DNA from: Acephala macrosclerotiorum
Taxonomy: Eukaryota > Ascomycota > Leotiomycetes > Helotiales > Mollisiaceae
Direction: 5' to 3'
Length of the DNA: 64,000 bases
NCBI GenBank assembly: GCA_014904845.1
Contig: MU119270.1
Location: 1-64,000 of the forward strand
Made by a program: the position numbers and the translations under genes. Below are positions 23,156 through 34,453 of the stretch, in pieces; the first letter of the stretch is position 1; each line of letters begins with the position of its first letter. The notes under the pieces are model-generated. The model did not search any database. It was not told the origin of the DNA and was given only the letters and a program-made list of their open reading frames with translations.

Positions 23156-25165
23156 ATGCAAGTCACGCACAGGCAAACCCCGCATCAGCCCTTCCCATAC
23201 ACCCCCCTCAACACCACCGTCTCGACAATCCGCCTCTTACGGCTTCAACGAACACCCCTTGGTTCCATAATCGGTTGGCTAGAGCATTTCACTCTCAGGG
23301 ATGAGCACACTCGATTCAACGCCGTCTCTTATGTCTGGGGCCCAAAAACCTACTCGAACAAAGTCAGCATCAACGACTGTCCATTTCCCATACTGGATAG
23401 CCTCTATCCTATCCTCGGAACCATATGTGACGATGACGGCCTGAACAAATGCTGGTGGTGGATAGACTCGATATGTATTAATCAAGGAACCGACATCGAG
23501 GCTGAGACCGAGAGGAATAGTCAAGTGGCTATCATGAAGCAGATTTATGAAAGTGCCGAGATGGTGCTGGGCTGGCTTGGCCCAGGCTCTGACGGTGGCG
23601 AGGATGCTGTGAGATTCCTGCGCTTGCTGTTTAGGAACAGAGATAGACTTGCTGCCGAACGCGACGACGAAAAGAAAGTCCTTAGTCCCGAACTTGAAGA
23701 CCGTGAAAGTTGGAAAGCGGTCGAGAAACTCCTGCTTAGACTATGGTGGAAGCGAGTTTGGACATTACAAGAATACATTGTGCCGTTGAACTTCAGGTTC
23801 TATTGCGGGAAGGAAAGCATCGATCGAGACGAGTTGAATGTGGCTGTATTGGCTATCTACTTTTGTCAAAAGATCGACACCTCTTTGGTTTCGAAGCAAG
23901 CGTGGGAGCCGGCTTGGTCGAGGAGGAGGCTATTGATGTGTTATCGAAGCGAATTCCACATGAATCTCCTTGGGCTTATGTCGTACATCGGGGACTACAA
24001 AGCTACGGACCCAAGAGATAGGATCTACTCAGTCCTCGGATTGGTGGATGATGGTAGCTTGGTTGGACGACCAAGATATGAAGATGATGTGGGAAAGGTA
24101 TACACGGATCTTGTCATGGAATTCGTGGCGCATTACAAGAGTCTGGATATCATTTGTCTCGCTGATCGGTTCAATGGAGATGCAGTGAGCGAACATTTTA
24201 GACCTAGACTGCCGACGTGGTGCCCCGATTGGAGAGCAGAGATCGTGCCATGGGTCGTTCCTGCCATGGCATGCCAAAGTTCTGGCAAGGGAACAGGAAA
24301 TTTCAGACCTTCCGCGTTGCAAGGAAAGCAAACCGGGAAAACGACTCTCTATGCTGCTGGGATAAGCGAATATCCTTTTGAAGTCAAAATATCCACAGAT
24401 CATCAGACTCTATCTTGCCGTGGACTTTTTCTGGACTCCGTCGACGGCATTGGCGGCTTAAAAGCCGGCCGACACAGAGACGAAAACGGAAACGAGAGAG
24501 AGAAGATATACGATTGCGTCCAGTCCGAGTCTGGTTTCAACCTTCCACTGCTGCAGGAGAATAGCAACTCTACTCAGACGGGCGAGTTGAAACCGGGGAC
24601 AGCGTCTGTGATTATGGAGGACTTGATGCGGTGCCTCATGCTTGACCGAAGGGATCGCTATCTCACCCAAGAGCTGTCTAGCAAGGAATATTGCCATAAG
24701 TACTTCGGGGACTTGTGCCGAACTGCCTTGCAAACGCCCCAGAAAGTTGACGGTCAATTCCTCGACTGGTTCCAACGCAATCGACAACTTTACATCCAAG
24801 GGTATACATTGGAGGACGTCTGTAGAAAATCAAAAGGTATTAGATCGAGATCGAGATTCAGTGGAGATTTGCTTGACCGTCAATCTTTTCTCTCGAGGTT
24901 CAACGACACAACTCAAGGGATGTCAAGAAGGCTGATGATAACGAAAGACGGGAATACTGGAATGGTTCCGTGTCGAACTCGGAGAGGAGACCAAATATGG
25001 GTCTTGCTTGGTTGCAGTATCCCGGTAGTTTTGAGGAAGAGGCAGGAGGGAACATCGTTTAATGTTGTTGGTGAATGCTACATAAACGGATTCATGCATG
25101 GAGAAGCACTCGACCTTTTGCGACACCATAGAGACACAAAGATTGAGGACATTCGGCTGTCATGA
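23156..25165 (+). CDS. HET-domain (heterokaryon incompatibility) protein
   Basis: Single exon, 669 aa. The HET domain (about residues 58-220) shows all three blocks: 'RFNAVSYVWGP', 'WWWIDSICINQ' with the following 'RNSQVAIMKQIYESAEMVLG' and 'WLGP', and 'LLLRLWWKRVWTLQEY'. HET proteins trigger programmed cell death when unlike hyphae fuse, or act more broadly in immunity-like sensing. The C-terminal half ('YKATDPRDRIYSVLGLV', later 'VPCRTRRGDQIWVLLGCSIP') is the usual HET-protein tail, with no NACHT or repeat domain attached. A protein kinase or patatin partner is not seen next door. The reading frame is intact. Confidence 0.93.
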   Translation: MQVTHRQTPHQPFPYTPLNTTVSTIRLLRLQRTPLGSIIGWLEHFTLRDEHTRFNAVSYVWGPKTYSNKVSINDCPFPILDSLYPILGTICDDDGLNKCWWWIDSICINQGTDIEAETERNSQVAIMKQIYESAEMVLGWLGPGSDGGEDAVRFLRLLFRNRDRLAAERDDEKKVLSPELEDRESWKAVEKLLLRLWWKRVWTLQEYIVPLNFRFYCGKESIDRDELNVAVLAIYFCQKIDTSLVSKQAWEPAWSRRRLLMCYRSEFHMNLLGLMSYIGDYKATDPRDRIYSVLGLVDDGSLVGRPRYEDDVGKVYTDLVMEFVAHYKSLDIICLADRFNGDAVSEHFRPRLPTWCPDWRAEIVPWVVPAMACQSSGKGTGNFRPSALQGKQTGKTTLYAAGISEYPFEVKISTDHQTLSCRGLFLDSVDGIGGLKAGRHRDENGNEREKIYDCVQSESGFNLPLLQENSNSTQTGELKPGTASVIMEDLMRCLMLDRRDRYLTQELSSKEYCHKYFGDLCRTALQTPQKVDGQFLDWFQRNRQLYIQGYTLEDVCRKSKGIRSRSRFSGDLLDRQSFLSRFNDTTQGMSRRLMITKDGNTGMVPCRTRRGDQIWVLLGCSIPVVLRKRQEGTSFNVVGECYINGFMHGEALDLLRHHRDTKIEDIRLS

Positions 25166-25859
25166 AATAGAGCAGCCTGATTCCGGACGATAACTGCCCT
25201 TAGTTGCAGAAGATCTCAAACCCAAGACAGCTCAGTCATCACGCGATCGAAGTCAATCCTGGGACTTGGGTGGGCTTCCCATTTAATCTCATAAGTAATA
25301 CATACTCATACATACTCTAGAAAGTCGAGTAAATAAGGAATCTTCGAGGGGTTGATCATAAATCCGCCTTGCAAGACTTTCTTGAAAGAGGCGAGGCCGA
25401 ATGGAAGGGGAAGAATTTCGGAGAAGGTGTAGGCAGTCGGATAAACTTAACCCCGATGCCCCGCAGCTGAATCTGGCGCTAGAAGCCCCTCCAACCTTGA
25501 GAGTTGAGTCCACTGTTGTTCACTTCGAGGCATTATTCCTCGCATACCCAGCTCTTAACCTTTAAATATCTAGACAGAAAACATCACGAAGACGTGCAAG
25601 AAGTCTCATACAACTATCTCTCCGCCGAGGACCCAGAACTCAACAGATTCATCCATTACACAAGTGCCACAATCACGAACCCCATTCCTCCCCAGTCATT
25701 GTTTACGAATTCCTTCTTTTGAGTCACATCAATACTTCCTCTTTCTCATCTGCGACTTATTCTCAAAACCTTCCCTAGGCGCTTTGAACCAAATCCAACT
25801 TCCCGACTGCAAACCTCACAAACCACATTCCAACCTCTTCGACAACACCCGCTGTCAAA
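25166..25859. other. Intergenic region
   Basis: No gene recognised. The stretch before 25860 is C/T-rich, as is common in fungal leaders of housekeeping genes such as the E2 that follows. Confidence 0.45.
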
Positions 25860-26488
25860 ATGGCGCAAAGCTCAGCTGGCGCAGCTGGTCTCCTTTCACG
25901 ACAACTCAAGTACATGCAATCTGCGAAGGACCTGCCAGGAATATCGTGCGGTCTGGTGGGCGAAAACATCTTCGAGTGGGAGGTTATGCTCATGATCTCG
26001 GATGACTGCAAATACTATGGCGGTAAGTCTTACCAGCTCCTCCCTCGTCCAACTCTATTCGGCCTCTTCTTGCGCAAGTGCTACCTTTTAGAACTCAGGG
26101 CTAATCCGCATCTCTTCTTCCAGGAGGCAATTTCCGCTGCTACCTCTCCTTCCCACCCGACTACCCCCACATGCCGCCCAACCTCGTCTTCAAGCACCCA
26201 ATCCCCTTCCACCCAAATATCTACGTCGACGGTCGACTCTGCATATCGATCCTCCACCCTCCGGGAGACGACCAATACGGGTACGAATCTGCGAGCGAGC
26301 GATGGAGTCCAGTCCAGACACCGGAGACTATCTTATTGAGTGTGATTAGTCTGCTGCATAGCCCTAACGATGAAAGCCCAGCAAATGTGGAGGCCGCGAG
26401 GTTGTGGAGAGAGGAGAAGAAGAATGAGGATAAAGAGTTTAGAAAGCGGTGTCGTAGGATTGTGAGGGAGAGCTTGGGTGAGGATTGA
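25860..26488 (+). CDS. Ubiquitin-conjugating enzyme E2, UBE2G/Ubc15 type
   Basis: Carries ubiquitin as a thioester and passes it to substrates with an E3. Two exons (25860-26022, 26124-26488; intron 101 nt) give 175 aa, covering one complete UBC fold. Visible features are the HPN motif (residues 84-86), catalytic C94 in 'GRLCISILHPPGDD', and the acidic loop insertion 'DDQYGYESASERWSPV' typical of the Ubc7/UBE2G branch. 'LHSPNDESPANVEAARLWRE' follows. The N-terminus 'LLSRQLKYMQSAKDLPGISC' and the C-terminus 'RKRCRRIVRESLGED' resemble Schizosaccharomyces Ubc15 and human UBE2G1 more than yeast Ubc7. No membrane anchor. Intact and likely constitutive. Confidence 0.93.
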
Positions 26489-27503
26489 GCGACTCGAGGG
26501 TGCAAAGCATGGTGCTTCGAGGCGTATGGGATACTGCATGCGAGATGGGAGCATTAATGAGGTTCTGGGGGTTAGCATGGCGTATTTCAGCGATACTTTC
26601 TGGTGCATTTAGTATCAGGAGTTTGATACTGCAGCAGCATCAGCGTTCTCGCATTGAATTCAGTTTATTTTTCCTCGAGTTAGTCAAGCGAGTCTGCGTT
26701 ACATCACGATAGTCAATCAACGAAGTCGAGACTTCTACATCAAAATTTTCTCTGAGCTTCTCCGAAAATCTCGTTCTAAAAGGCCGATCAATACGGACAA
26801 ATGGTGGGAATTTGTTTTGAGGAGAGTCCATGACCATGAGTGGTGTTCAAGCGCTGCAGGAGGGACCGGAACACGGCGCGTAACATCTCAACGAAAATTG
26901 AAGATGGAGGTTACCAAACTTGTATCTCAGGGTCTACAGAAATATATTGATACTTCTCTCATCAAATTTCAATCAGGCTACTGTGCTAATACTAAAATTC
27001 TCTTTCCATATCATTCACCGGTAAGGTTGAAGTGCAGCCTCCAACTAGGGCTCAGAGTACAACGCGTCGTATCTCAACAAACATAGCCGTGAGCATACTC
27101 AAACTTCATTTCAAGCATCTGCAGTATGCAAAGAATGATCATATCATACCATTTTTTCTGCCTTCGGCGTTGTTGATGTCCTGCTGCTGGATGGTGCTGC
27201 TCGCTGGTGTGTCGGTGGCGGCAAGCTCAGTGTGACAAAGGCCAAGTCACCGCCATGCATCTTGAGTAATTGGAATGTATCCAAGCGCATTATCATATTC
27301 TAAAAGACTCTTGGAGTAATTTCAAGTACTTTGGGGGCCTGTCTTGGTGGTACAATTTTCAAGTTCTCCCTCGAGGATGTTCCCACCTTCAACCCTTTCC
27401 GAGCATCGCTACATCACCACATCGCAATGCAATCAAAACTCCATTCATGCACTAGATCATATAATTCATCAATATATACCGCTTTACAGTCATTTATAAG
27501 GGT
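26489..27503. other. Intergenic region
   Basis: No gene with family resemblance was found. Composition is AT-leaning. It ends at the large hairpin. Confidence 0.45.
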
Positions 27504-27672
27504 CCTCTCGCCTACTACACTCCTTGCCGTTGTACGCACGTCATATTCTTCTCTTCCCCGTTAAAAAAGAAACCCCTTCAAAAAAAAGAAGGGGAAGCAG
27601 AAAGCATTCTTTTCTAAGGGGAGAGAAGAATATAACGTGCGTACAACGGCAAGGAGTGTAGTGGGCGAGAGG
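27504..27672. repeat. Long hairpin (about 56-bp inverted repeat)
   Basis: The left arm 27504-27559 and right arm 27618-27672 are reverse complements with about three differences. The 58-base spacer itself holds a nested CCCCTTC/GAAGGGG hairpin around an A run. No open frame of interest spans it. It could be a miniature foldback transposon, a small-RNA source or an inverted repeat left by a longer element. No flanking target-site duplication is obvious. Confidence 0.85.
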
Positions 27673-29001
27673 TGACTTTTTCGGTAAGGGGGGAGGGTGG
27701 TTTAGGGAAGGTGATGTGCTGGAGATGGTCTTGGCGAGTGTCGGAGGAAGGAACTCAGTGAGAGACAGGAAAGAATATCCAGCACTCTTGGCCACTCACG
27801 AACACCAAATACACAACTCCTCTGGGATCGATTGAAATAGTCTGAAACTTTTCTTGAGGGATTGCGACAGCCAGATTTGAGTGAAGTTTGCAAGTGCATG
27901 TGACACTGGTCTCGCTGCACGTCAGTCGCTATTCCAGCTGCCCAACCCTCAACGTTTTACACATTCAACCATGGGATATGATCTCAGTTTATTAAGATCA
28001 AGAAGAGGGGCCCGCTGTTGGAAAGGCAAAATTCGTTGTCGGGCAAGGGTTGTGCAGTCTCCAAGTGCATGATGCGCAGGGAAAAACCATAGGAGGAAGC
28101 GACGCACAGCGCCTAAAGCCCAGTTCATGCAATCATCAAATTCCCGAGTCAAGTATGAATGAATCGAGTGTGTGAAAGATGTTGAAACTTCTTGTACGGA
28201 TTATGATGGCAATGTACCGGTTTGGAGTCTTTACTACGAATGAAAATTATGAAATAAGAATCCCAGTAATTACCACTCTGTACCATCAGCTCATCATTCA
28301 AGTTTTCCAACTGCTCTTACTAAAATTGCAGAATCTCTGTTCCTACATAGATGTGCTCCAACATAGAAATGGTGTCTGGTGGGTGCAACACAAAAATGTA
28401 AAAGGTTTTGCCGTATAGTTCTGAGCCCGGTTCCATCCCCGATAGCCAGCCGTGAGGACGACAGCCGGCAGGTCAACCGTCAATTCCTCCCGTATGGAGG
28501 CCCGGGGCAAGCCTTCGACGTGCAACAAAAATTTAGATTGTCCGGAAGTAGGAGGGACAGATGAACTCTCCGACATGCAAAATATATCAGATGGAAAGGA
28601 GGGGCATTTATCTTTTTAAACTAAAGCAAGTAAGACTCTAGTGAGAAAATTTCCCTATTTATAAGGATAACGATGTGCAACAAAAGACACGAAATGTTCC
28701 ATTGAAGGTTGAACATTGAGTTAGGGAGCGGGGCGGAATGAAGCTTGATGTGCAACAAAGCTTTCTATGTTGTATTCGAGTTTGGGCATTGCGGTGGTGG
28801 AGCGGGGCGGAATAAAACGCGACGTGCAACAAAATGGCTCGACGTTAAGCAGAGATGGGACAATGGATTACCTTCAAAGCGCCCATCAAGGGACGTGAAA
28901 GGTAGCATCCCAAGTGAGGTCGCATAAATTCAACTCGGATACGTCAACATCAAAATATCACACCTTAGAGCAGATACCTCGAACTTCCAGCCTCCGGCCC
29001 C
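27673..29001. other. Gene-poor stretch with short repeats
   Basis: No gene recognised. The right part carries four spaced copies of a GTGCAACAAA motif (listed separately). It forms the downstream flank of the dead MDR gene. Confidence 0.5.
28517..28833 (+). repeat. Dispersed GAYGTGCAACAAA repeats
   Basis: Copies begin at 28517, 28672, 28747 and 28821. The last two belong to a longer direct repeat of about 35 bases (28726-28759 and 28799-28833) that starts with GAGCGGGGCGGAAT, at a period of about 74 bases. Origin unknown; it may be a minisatellite or protein-binding sites. Confidence 0.7.
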
Positions 29002-30093
29002 TCACTCCAAGCTAATACAAACTTTCCCAGCATGACTCTCACTTCCCAAATACTCATACGCCTTCTCAACCTCCTCCTGCTGAAAACAAACGTCTTATCA
29101 ACAGGCATCTCCAACCCCTTCGCTGTAACAAACCTCACCAACTCCCCCAACAACTGCTTACTCCCCACCGTAATCCCCCTCACCATCGCCCGCATGCCCA
29201 AGCACCAACCCCGCAACATCTGGCATATCTTCCTGTTTCGCTTAAGACGGGAAGCCGATAATTGCGATGGTGCCCTATGGTGATACATTCTAGACTTTGG
29301 GCTATGGTTCCTGATGCGCCTTTTTCGAAGATGAAGTCTACGCCTGTTGGGGCGATTTTGAGGACTTCGGTGGCCCAGTTGGAGTGCGTGTTATAGTTGA
29401 TGGTGTGGTCGACACCGTACTTTTGCTTGACGAGCTAGAGCTTGGTGTCGGAGGAGGAGGTGATGATTGTTGTTGCTCCGGCGGCTTTGGCAAGTATGAG
29501 GCCTGTGATGGAAACATCTCCCGTGCCTAGACCACGTGTCAGTCTTGAAGGGGCGTTGGTAGGGGGGTGAGGGGTGAGGGGTCTCTACCTTGGAAGAGAA
29601 CAGTCTGTCTAGGCTTCAAAGGGATATTCCCATACAAAGCATTCCAAGCCGTAATACCAGTACAAACCAAGCTCGCCATCTGCGTAAACTCATCTTCGCC
29701 TCTTTCGGAATCCTCACCAATACCGAAGGCGAAAAAGCAAAGAATTCTCTCAACGCGCCGTCAATGGCCCCCCTGGTCATGAGTCCGTGTTTTCTGCTGT
29801 CCATACAAATTCAAAGCATCGAAATTGGTAACGTGGTCACCGATGTGAAAACCTTCGACTGAAGAGCCGAGTTCGGTGATCTCGCCTGCGCCGTCGGAAC
29901 AAGGGACGACGTTGTCTTTGACGGGGAAGGGGTAGGTGCCATTTGCGATGATGATGTCGTGGCAATTCAAGGAGATGCCTTTGATTTTGACGAGGACTTC
30001 GTGCTTGGAGATTGTGGGTTTGGGTTCTGAGACTTGTTTGAGGGTGTAGTTGGTGCCTCGGTTTGAGAGGCGGTAGACGAGGTGGGATGCCAT
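29002..30093 (-). pseudogene. Decayed quinone-oxidoreductase-like MDR dehydrogenase
   Basis: The minus-strand N-terminus is clean (MASHLVYRLSNRGTNYTLKQ, then 'HEVLVKIKGISLNCHDIIIANG' and 'PCSDGAGEITELGSSVEGFHIGD'), matching fungal zinc-independent medium-chain dehydrogenases. Further on, fragments such as 'SLVCTGITAWNALYGNIPLK', 'SITGLILAKAAGATTIITSS' and 'KQKYGVDHTINYNTHSNWAT' are spread over frames. Stops interrupt it: TAG at 29435-29437 within the Rossmann part, and TAA at 29242-29244. A frame change occurs near the end before 'EEVEKAYEYLGSESHAGKVC' and a natural stop at 29002. The enzyme is certainly non-functional as written. Confidence 0.8.
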
Positions 30094-30419
30094 TGTTTTT
30101 AAGGTAGTGATGAAGACTTAAGAAGATGTAGGTGATGATCTGAAGGAGGAATGTCAAGTTGGGAGATGGGTTGCTTATATATTTGGGACATCGACGGACT
30201 TTCCATCACTCGATCGGCTCGGTCCTTGATAAACATCATTGCTGATATTCCTCAAACAATGCAGACAGTTTCTCCTTCAATTTTGAGAACGTACAAGCTG
30301 AAACTAAGGCCTCCCGGATGCGCTTGCAGTTGCCAAGAGAGAGGTTGTGAGTAAGCATGAAACCCCACTTCACAAAATGTCAAGTTGAGAAGGAGAGTGG
30401 ATGAGAGACGGGAGCGAGA

Positions 30420-31650
30420 TCGGAGTAAGATTTCGCGCTAACGAGGCAAGCTAGCACTACATTATCACTCAAAGTAACTGCAATCGTATGCGAGGAGCGG
30501 ACTTCCACCTTTTCCAAGTTCAGCCAGAACAAGGATGTGGTGCACATACAAGAGCCGAGCTCCTGTCTCTGGTCCTGGTAAACACCTCCGCCCAACTGAA
30601 TCACGTGCAAAATGCACCTGACACAGCAGTCGTTGATCCAGCAGAAACTGCCGCCGCCGTAATCTGCGTCAGTATTACACTGAGATCCGCCATCAGGACA
30701 GTACACGTCCTGTACGCCTGTGAATGAGATCAGCAAGGCCATCCCGCTCATATCTTGGAAAAGAGAAGAAATAAAACGCTTGGAGTTATTTCTGCTTCCA
30801 GAATTCCAGTACCTGCGAGGAGAAATTTACAAACACTTTTGCTGTTTGCATCCGTAGCGCAGGTACAACCTCCCAAAGGCCCATAGGCAGAGCTATACGT
30901 CAAGCTGAAAGTACCGCAAACTCCAGGGGTGCAAGTACAAGACTGGGTCGGGCAAGAGTCGAATTTGAGATGCCCTTAATTTGCAGTGTGAAGTTGGCAA
31001 CAGATACTCCAATAGCTCCATCACAATTTGCACCGACGATGTACAAGCTAGTCGTGTTGACAACCAATGAAGCACCATTGGGAGAGGTGATCGCAATTGG
31101 ATTTGGATTGGTGACATCGTATAGGTACGTCGTTCTGTTGACAACGAGGCTGTAGTAATAGGCTGTTTTCCCATTCTAGTCTAGGTAAAATTGAAGGGAC
31201 TGTTCAGTTATGTGTTGGTCGTGAGATTGCTGGATGCCAGGGAGAGAGAAGATGTTGGCGTTAGTAGCGATGATGCGGGGGTACTGAAAACTTGAACAGT
31301 GGTACCAATGAAGGTGGGAGCATATGACGATACCGCACCAGATTTCCAATCGATATTCTCTCATCACTCAAAGTAACAAAATTCGGAGAAACATGCCCAA
31401 TTCGAAGACTAAGCAATGAGAGAGCGAACAGTAGCGTATGAGAAATTGGAGATCTTTGAAGAATTCGAGGAGGCTTGTGAGCGAAACATGCGTTTCGGTG
31501 ATAGGTACCTGCAAGACATTGTGTAAATCGATTGTCATCCCATGAACGACTGTACGTCTCGAAATATTCGCACTATGCCTTGCATTGTATGCTATTCGTG
31601 GAGCTTCGATGATGGTAATAGTAGAGATTGGTGCTCCTAAACATATCCGC
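30420..31650 (-). pseudogene. Relic of a secreted cysteine-rich protein gene
   Basis: Minus-strand segments read as an extracellular protein. A Ser/Thr-rich part ('TTVQVFSTPASSLLTPTSS') is followed by 'NGKTAYYYSLVVNRTTYLYD' and 'NTTSLYIVGANCDGAIGVSV', with several Asn-glycosylation sites. Then come cysteine-rich blocks 'DSCPTQSCTCTPGVCGTFSL' and 'CTCATDANSKSVC', and after a gap 'VYCPDGGSQCNTDADYGGGS' and 'FCWINDCC'. Blocks lie in different frames and a TAG (31176-31178) interrupts the middle; a splice acceptor there is the alternative. A tyrosine stands where the pattern suggests cysteine (DADY). No start is certain. The similar FCW/VCW-cysteine pattern at 45.4 kb suggests a shared family. 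Confidence 0.45.
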
Positions 31651-32105
31651 ATGTCAGTTGTTTGCCATTTCGAAGGATCATTCTCACTCGCAGCTGTCTT
31701 CCTGACTGTTTCTGCGCCTCACGCGTCGCGAAAAGAGCGCGCTGCACCTTCTCAGCTAATACTATACGTAATCAATGTTAGTACCTGGATTAGGCCGTAT
31801 TGATAGGTACTCCTGACATGATAGCTGGAGCATTTGAATGACTTGCCACCATAATGGACGTACGACGGGACAAGAACAAATACTAGGTGAACGTCGGGAT
31901 GCAATATGGAGCTAGACCCTGATTAGCTTCAGCGGGTCTATTAATAATGCGAGGAAAGTGCAAGCGAGGTTACAGTTGCTTCCCTTGTGTCAGTTTCTTT
32001 CAAATCCACAATCATCCAACTATTACCCCAGAGCTTCCCGAGAAAGTTCTCGAAGGAAAATTCGCTGGAACTTCGTGCTTCTTGCTTGTGCTACATAATC
32101 CTTCA
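31651..32105. other. Intergenic region
   Basis: No gene recognised between the two broken genes; it may contain the unreadable 5' end of the cysteine-rich relic. Confidence 0.4.
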
Positions 32106-34163
32106 ATGGCCGGAAACAATCGGAAGGCAGCCAAGCCAGTCCACAACCGCTCTCGTCGAGGTTGGGAAGTCGTTCCAGCTGCTCGAAATACTCGTCACGC
32201 CATGTCTAACTTTATTCATGGTCTAAACTGTCGAGAGCATCGCATCAAGTGTAAGCACCTCTTTCAGGGAATGCCCTGCCACGTGATCAGTTGAATTCTG
32301 ATGATCAGTCCCTGTAGGCGACGAGACCTGTCCATCTGTAGGCATTTTTTCACCAATCTCGAATGTTCTCCTTGTCAGATTCCGACACCGAAACTCTTCA
32401 GGGCATTGGAGTGGAACGCGACCAGATTATCAACTTAACAGAAGGTCCCACTTCGCTGTCTGGCTCTATTCTTTATGTGGAGATTCCAGATCCTCTTTCG
32501 TGTGTTATTAACTGTGCTGGTTTTGTTCTTGGATGACTTCAGCTTACATCTCGCGCCTAGTTTGTCGATGAGACTCCAGAGGTCGAAGCCGAGTATCTCG
32601 ACGATTCGCAGGGTGCCCGGAACACTGCTCCTTCCAATGAACTGATACAAATAGCATGTTTCAATGTTGCAGAGAATGCCGATGCACAGGAGGATCCTGT
32701 TCTTTCGAATGAGGCCTCTTATCCCGCCGCCTCTGGCGGAGACGAGTCCTTAATCGATGTGCCCCAATACCTAGATACAGCGCCAATAGATAATGGCCCG
32801 CATCCGGGCTTGGAACTTAATCCCAGCACCAATACTGCATCATCTACCAGCAACCTACCATCGAACCCAATTACTCGAAATTATCATGCACTCCCAGACA
32901 TCCCATTCGATTTGCGTCTCAAAGCTCAGTTGATCTCGACTTTCTTTTCGGAGACGGCCGCCTGGTTTGAAACAACAAATTCGCTTGGACACTTCACAGT
33001 CTTATATGGTCATTTGGTCACCAAGTCTCTTGCTCTTGGTGCGGCCGCCATGGCGCTTGCTTCCAGATATCTTGAACTTACAAAGCCTGTGACTCGTGTT
33101 TCCTATGATCTTTACGACTTCTCAAACAGCTTAACTACTACTATCGTCGAAGATAATACACTTCTCCTGGCTGTCATTATTCAATGTATGTTCTGTGCAA
33201 TGTCCATGGATTCCGGGGATGCGCTGCAGTCTCTCACCCAATGTGCTACTCTTTTACGGAGTAGTCGATGGAGTCGGTCTACAAGTGGCCTCCCTGCTGC
33301 AGTATATTGGGCTTCTGCTCATCTAGGTCTGTGTCACTGTCAGTGTGAATTCAGAATGGGCTGACGTGCATTGGCAGATATCTAGAAGGCATATTTGGCT
33401 AGAAGCAAAACTCTTTTGCCGCCTGACATTTGGTTTGGCCATACGCCAGATTGGAATTCCGCCCCAGTACAGGATTCATATTCAAATCGCGCAATCCGCA
33501 TTTTCGCCCGGCTTGTAGCCTGGCTTTCTGAGGAGCGCGACAGTTCCCGAGATCCGGAACAAGTTCGGGCTCTTTGGTCAGCCCTTCAAATTTGGAACCT
33601 CGAAAGGCCAGACTCTCTAAAACCATCTTCGAGGTAGAACTTCTGGGAGACGCGCCGATAGCAACTATAATATTCAGCAATAGACCTGCAGGCAAGTGAC
33701 AGTTTTGGGTAGTTTCCATTCCTATTTGGTTGCCTAATCATCCGTCTAGTTTGTAGTAATGTCTTCTTCCACGCGGGATGCATGCTTCTGCTGGAGACAA
33801 GCTATGTTGAACCATCTGTAGATTTACCTGCTATTGTCAGTTGCATCTAGATCCTCCAACTCTCTTTCGCTAACAGTATCAGTACGCAGTCAAATGTCAT
33901 GCTAGTCGATTAGGAGCCTCTCCTTCAATGCAAAAGACCAGTATACCACTGCTCAACCTCTCCAAATGAAGAACCCATAGTGACGATCTTATATTGCGAA
34001 TTTGATTAACAATATTGAGCCGATCTTCATCGCAGCACGACATTATAACACCGCAGACGAGAAATTCGCAGCTTTGAAGCATCTGAAGGATATTGAAGTA
34101 GTAACAGGCTGGAAGACATCCCAAAAGTCCAAACAGCTGCGTAAACTTTGGGGTTTGCAATGA
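32106..34163 (+). pseudogene. Decayed ARCA-like Zn2Cys6 transcription factor
   Basis: Plus-strand relic. The start region (ATG 32106, 'KPVHNRSRRG') leads to a damaged zinc cluster 'GLNCREHRIKC', an intron, then 'DETCP' and 'CRHFFTNLECS'. The first cysteine of the cluster is not visible and a one-base frame change separates the last parts. The body 'FDLRLKAQLISTFFSETAAW' to 'ALGAAAMALASRYLEL' is clean. TAG at 33383-33385 then stands where Trp is expected ('DI-W-KAYLARSKTLLPPDIW'). Another frame change follows 'DSLK' near 33620. The C-terminus 'IEPIFIAARHYNTADEKFAA' and 'TGWKTSQKSKQLRKLWGL' is diagnostic of ARCA-type fungal factors and ends at a natural stop. Multiple lesions make it dead. Confidence 0.78.
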
Positions 34164-34453
34164 TTTTAACATCATTTACTCCTCCCATGCTCATCTAAGG
34201 CTACCTTTGATAGCCACCCAGCTTTTCAAGAGCAAATGGGGGCCATGTGCTAAAAATAGCTCGCGCATCTGACGCCACCTCCAGCCTCACGAGAACACTC
34301 CCAATTTTCGTTCTCTTGCCTTGCTTCTCCCAGAATTAACATCCAGGTGCTTCGTTACTACACCGTTACTATCCGATATTACTTGCTTAATCTAGTTTGG
34401 GCATTGACGTTGCTTCCGATTCCGGCCTCAAGTTAAACATTGCCGTGGTCACA

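Noticed and set aside
23156..25165. A multi-gene incompatibility or immunity locus around the HET gene
   Set aside because: The neighbours are a tRNA and a housekeeping E2; no paired partner gene is adjacent.
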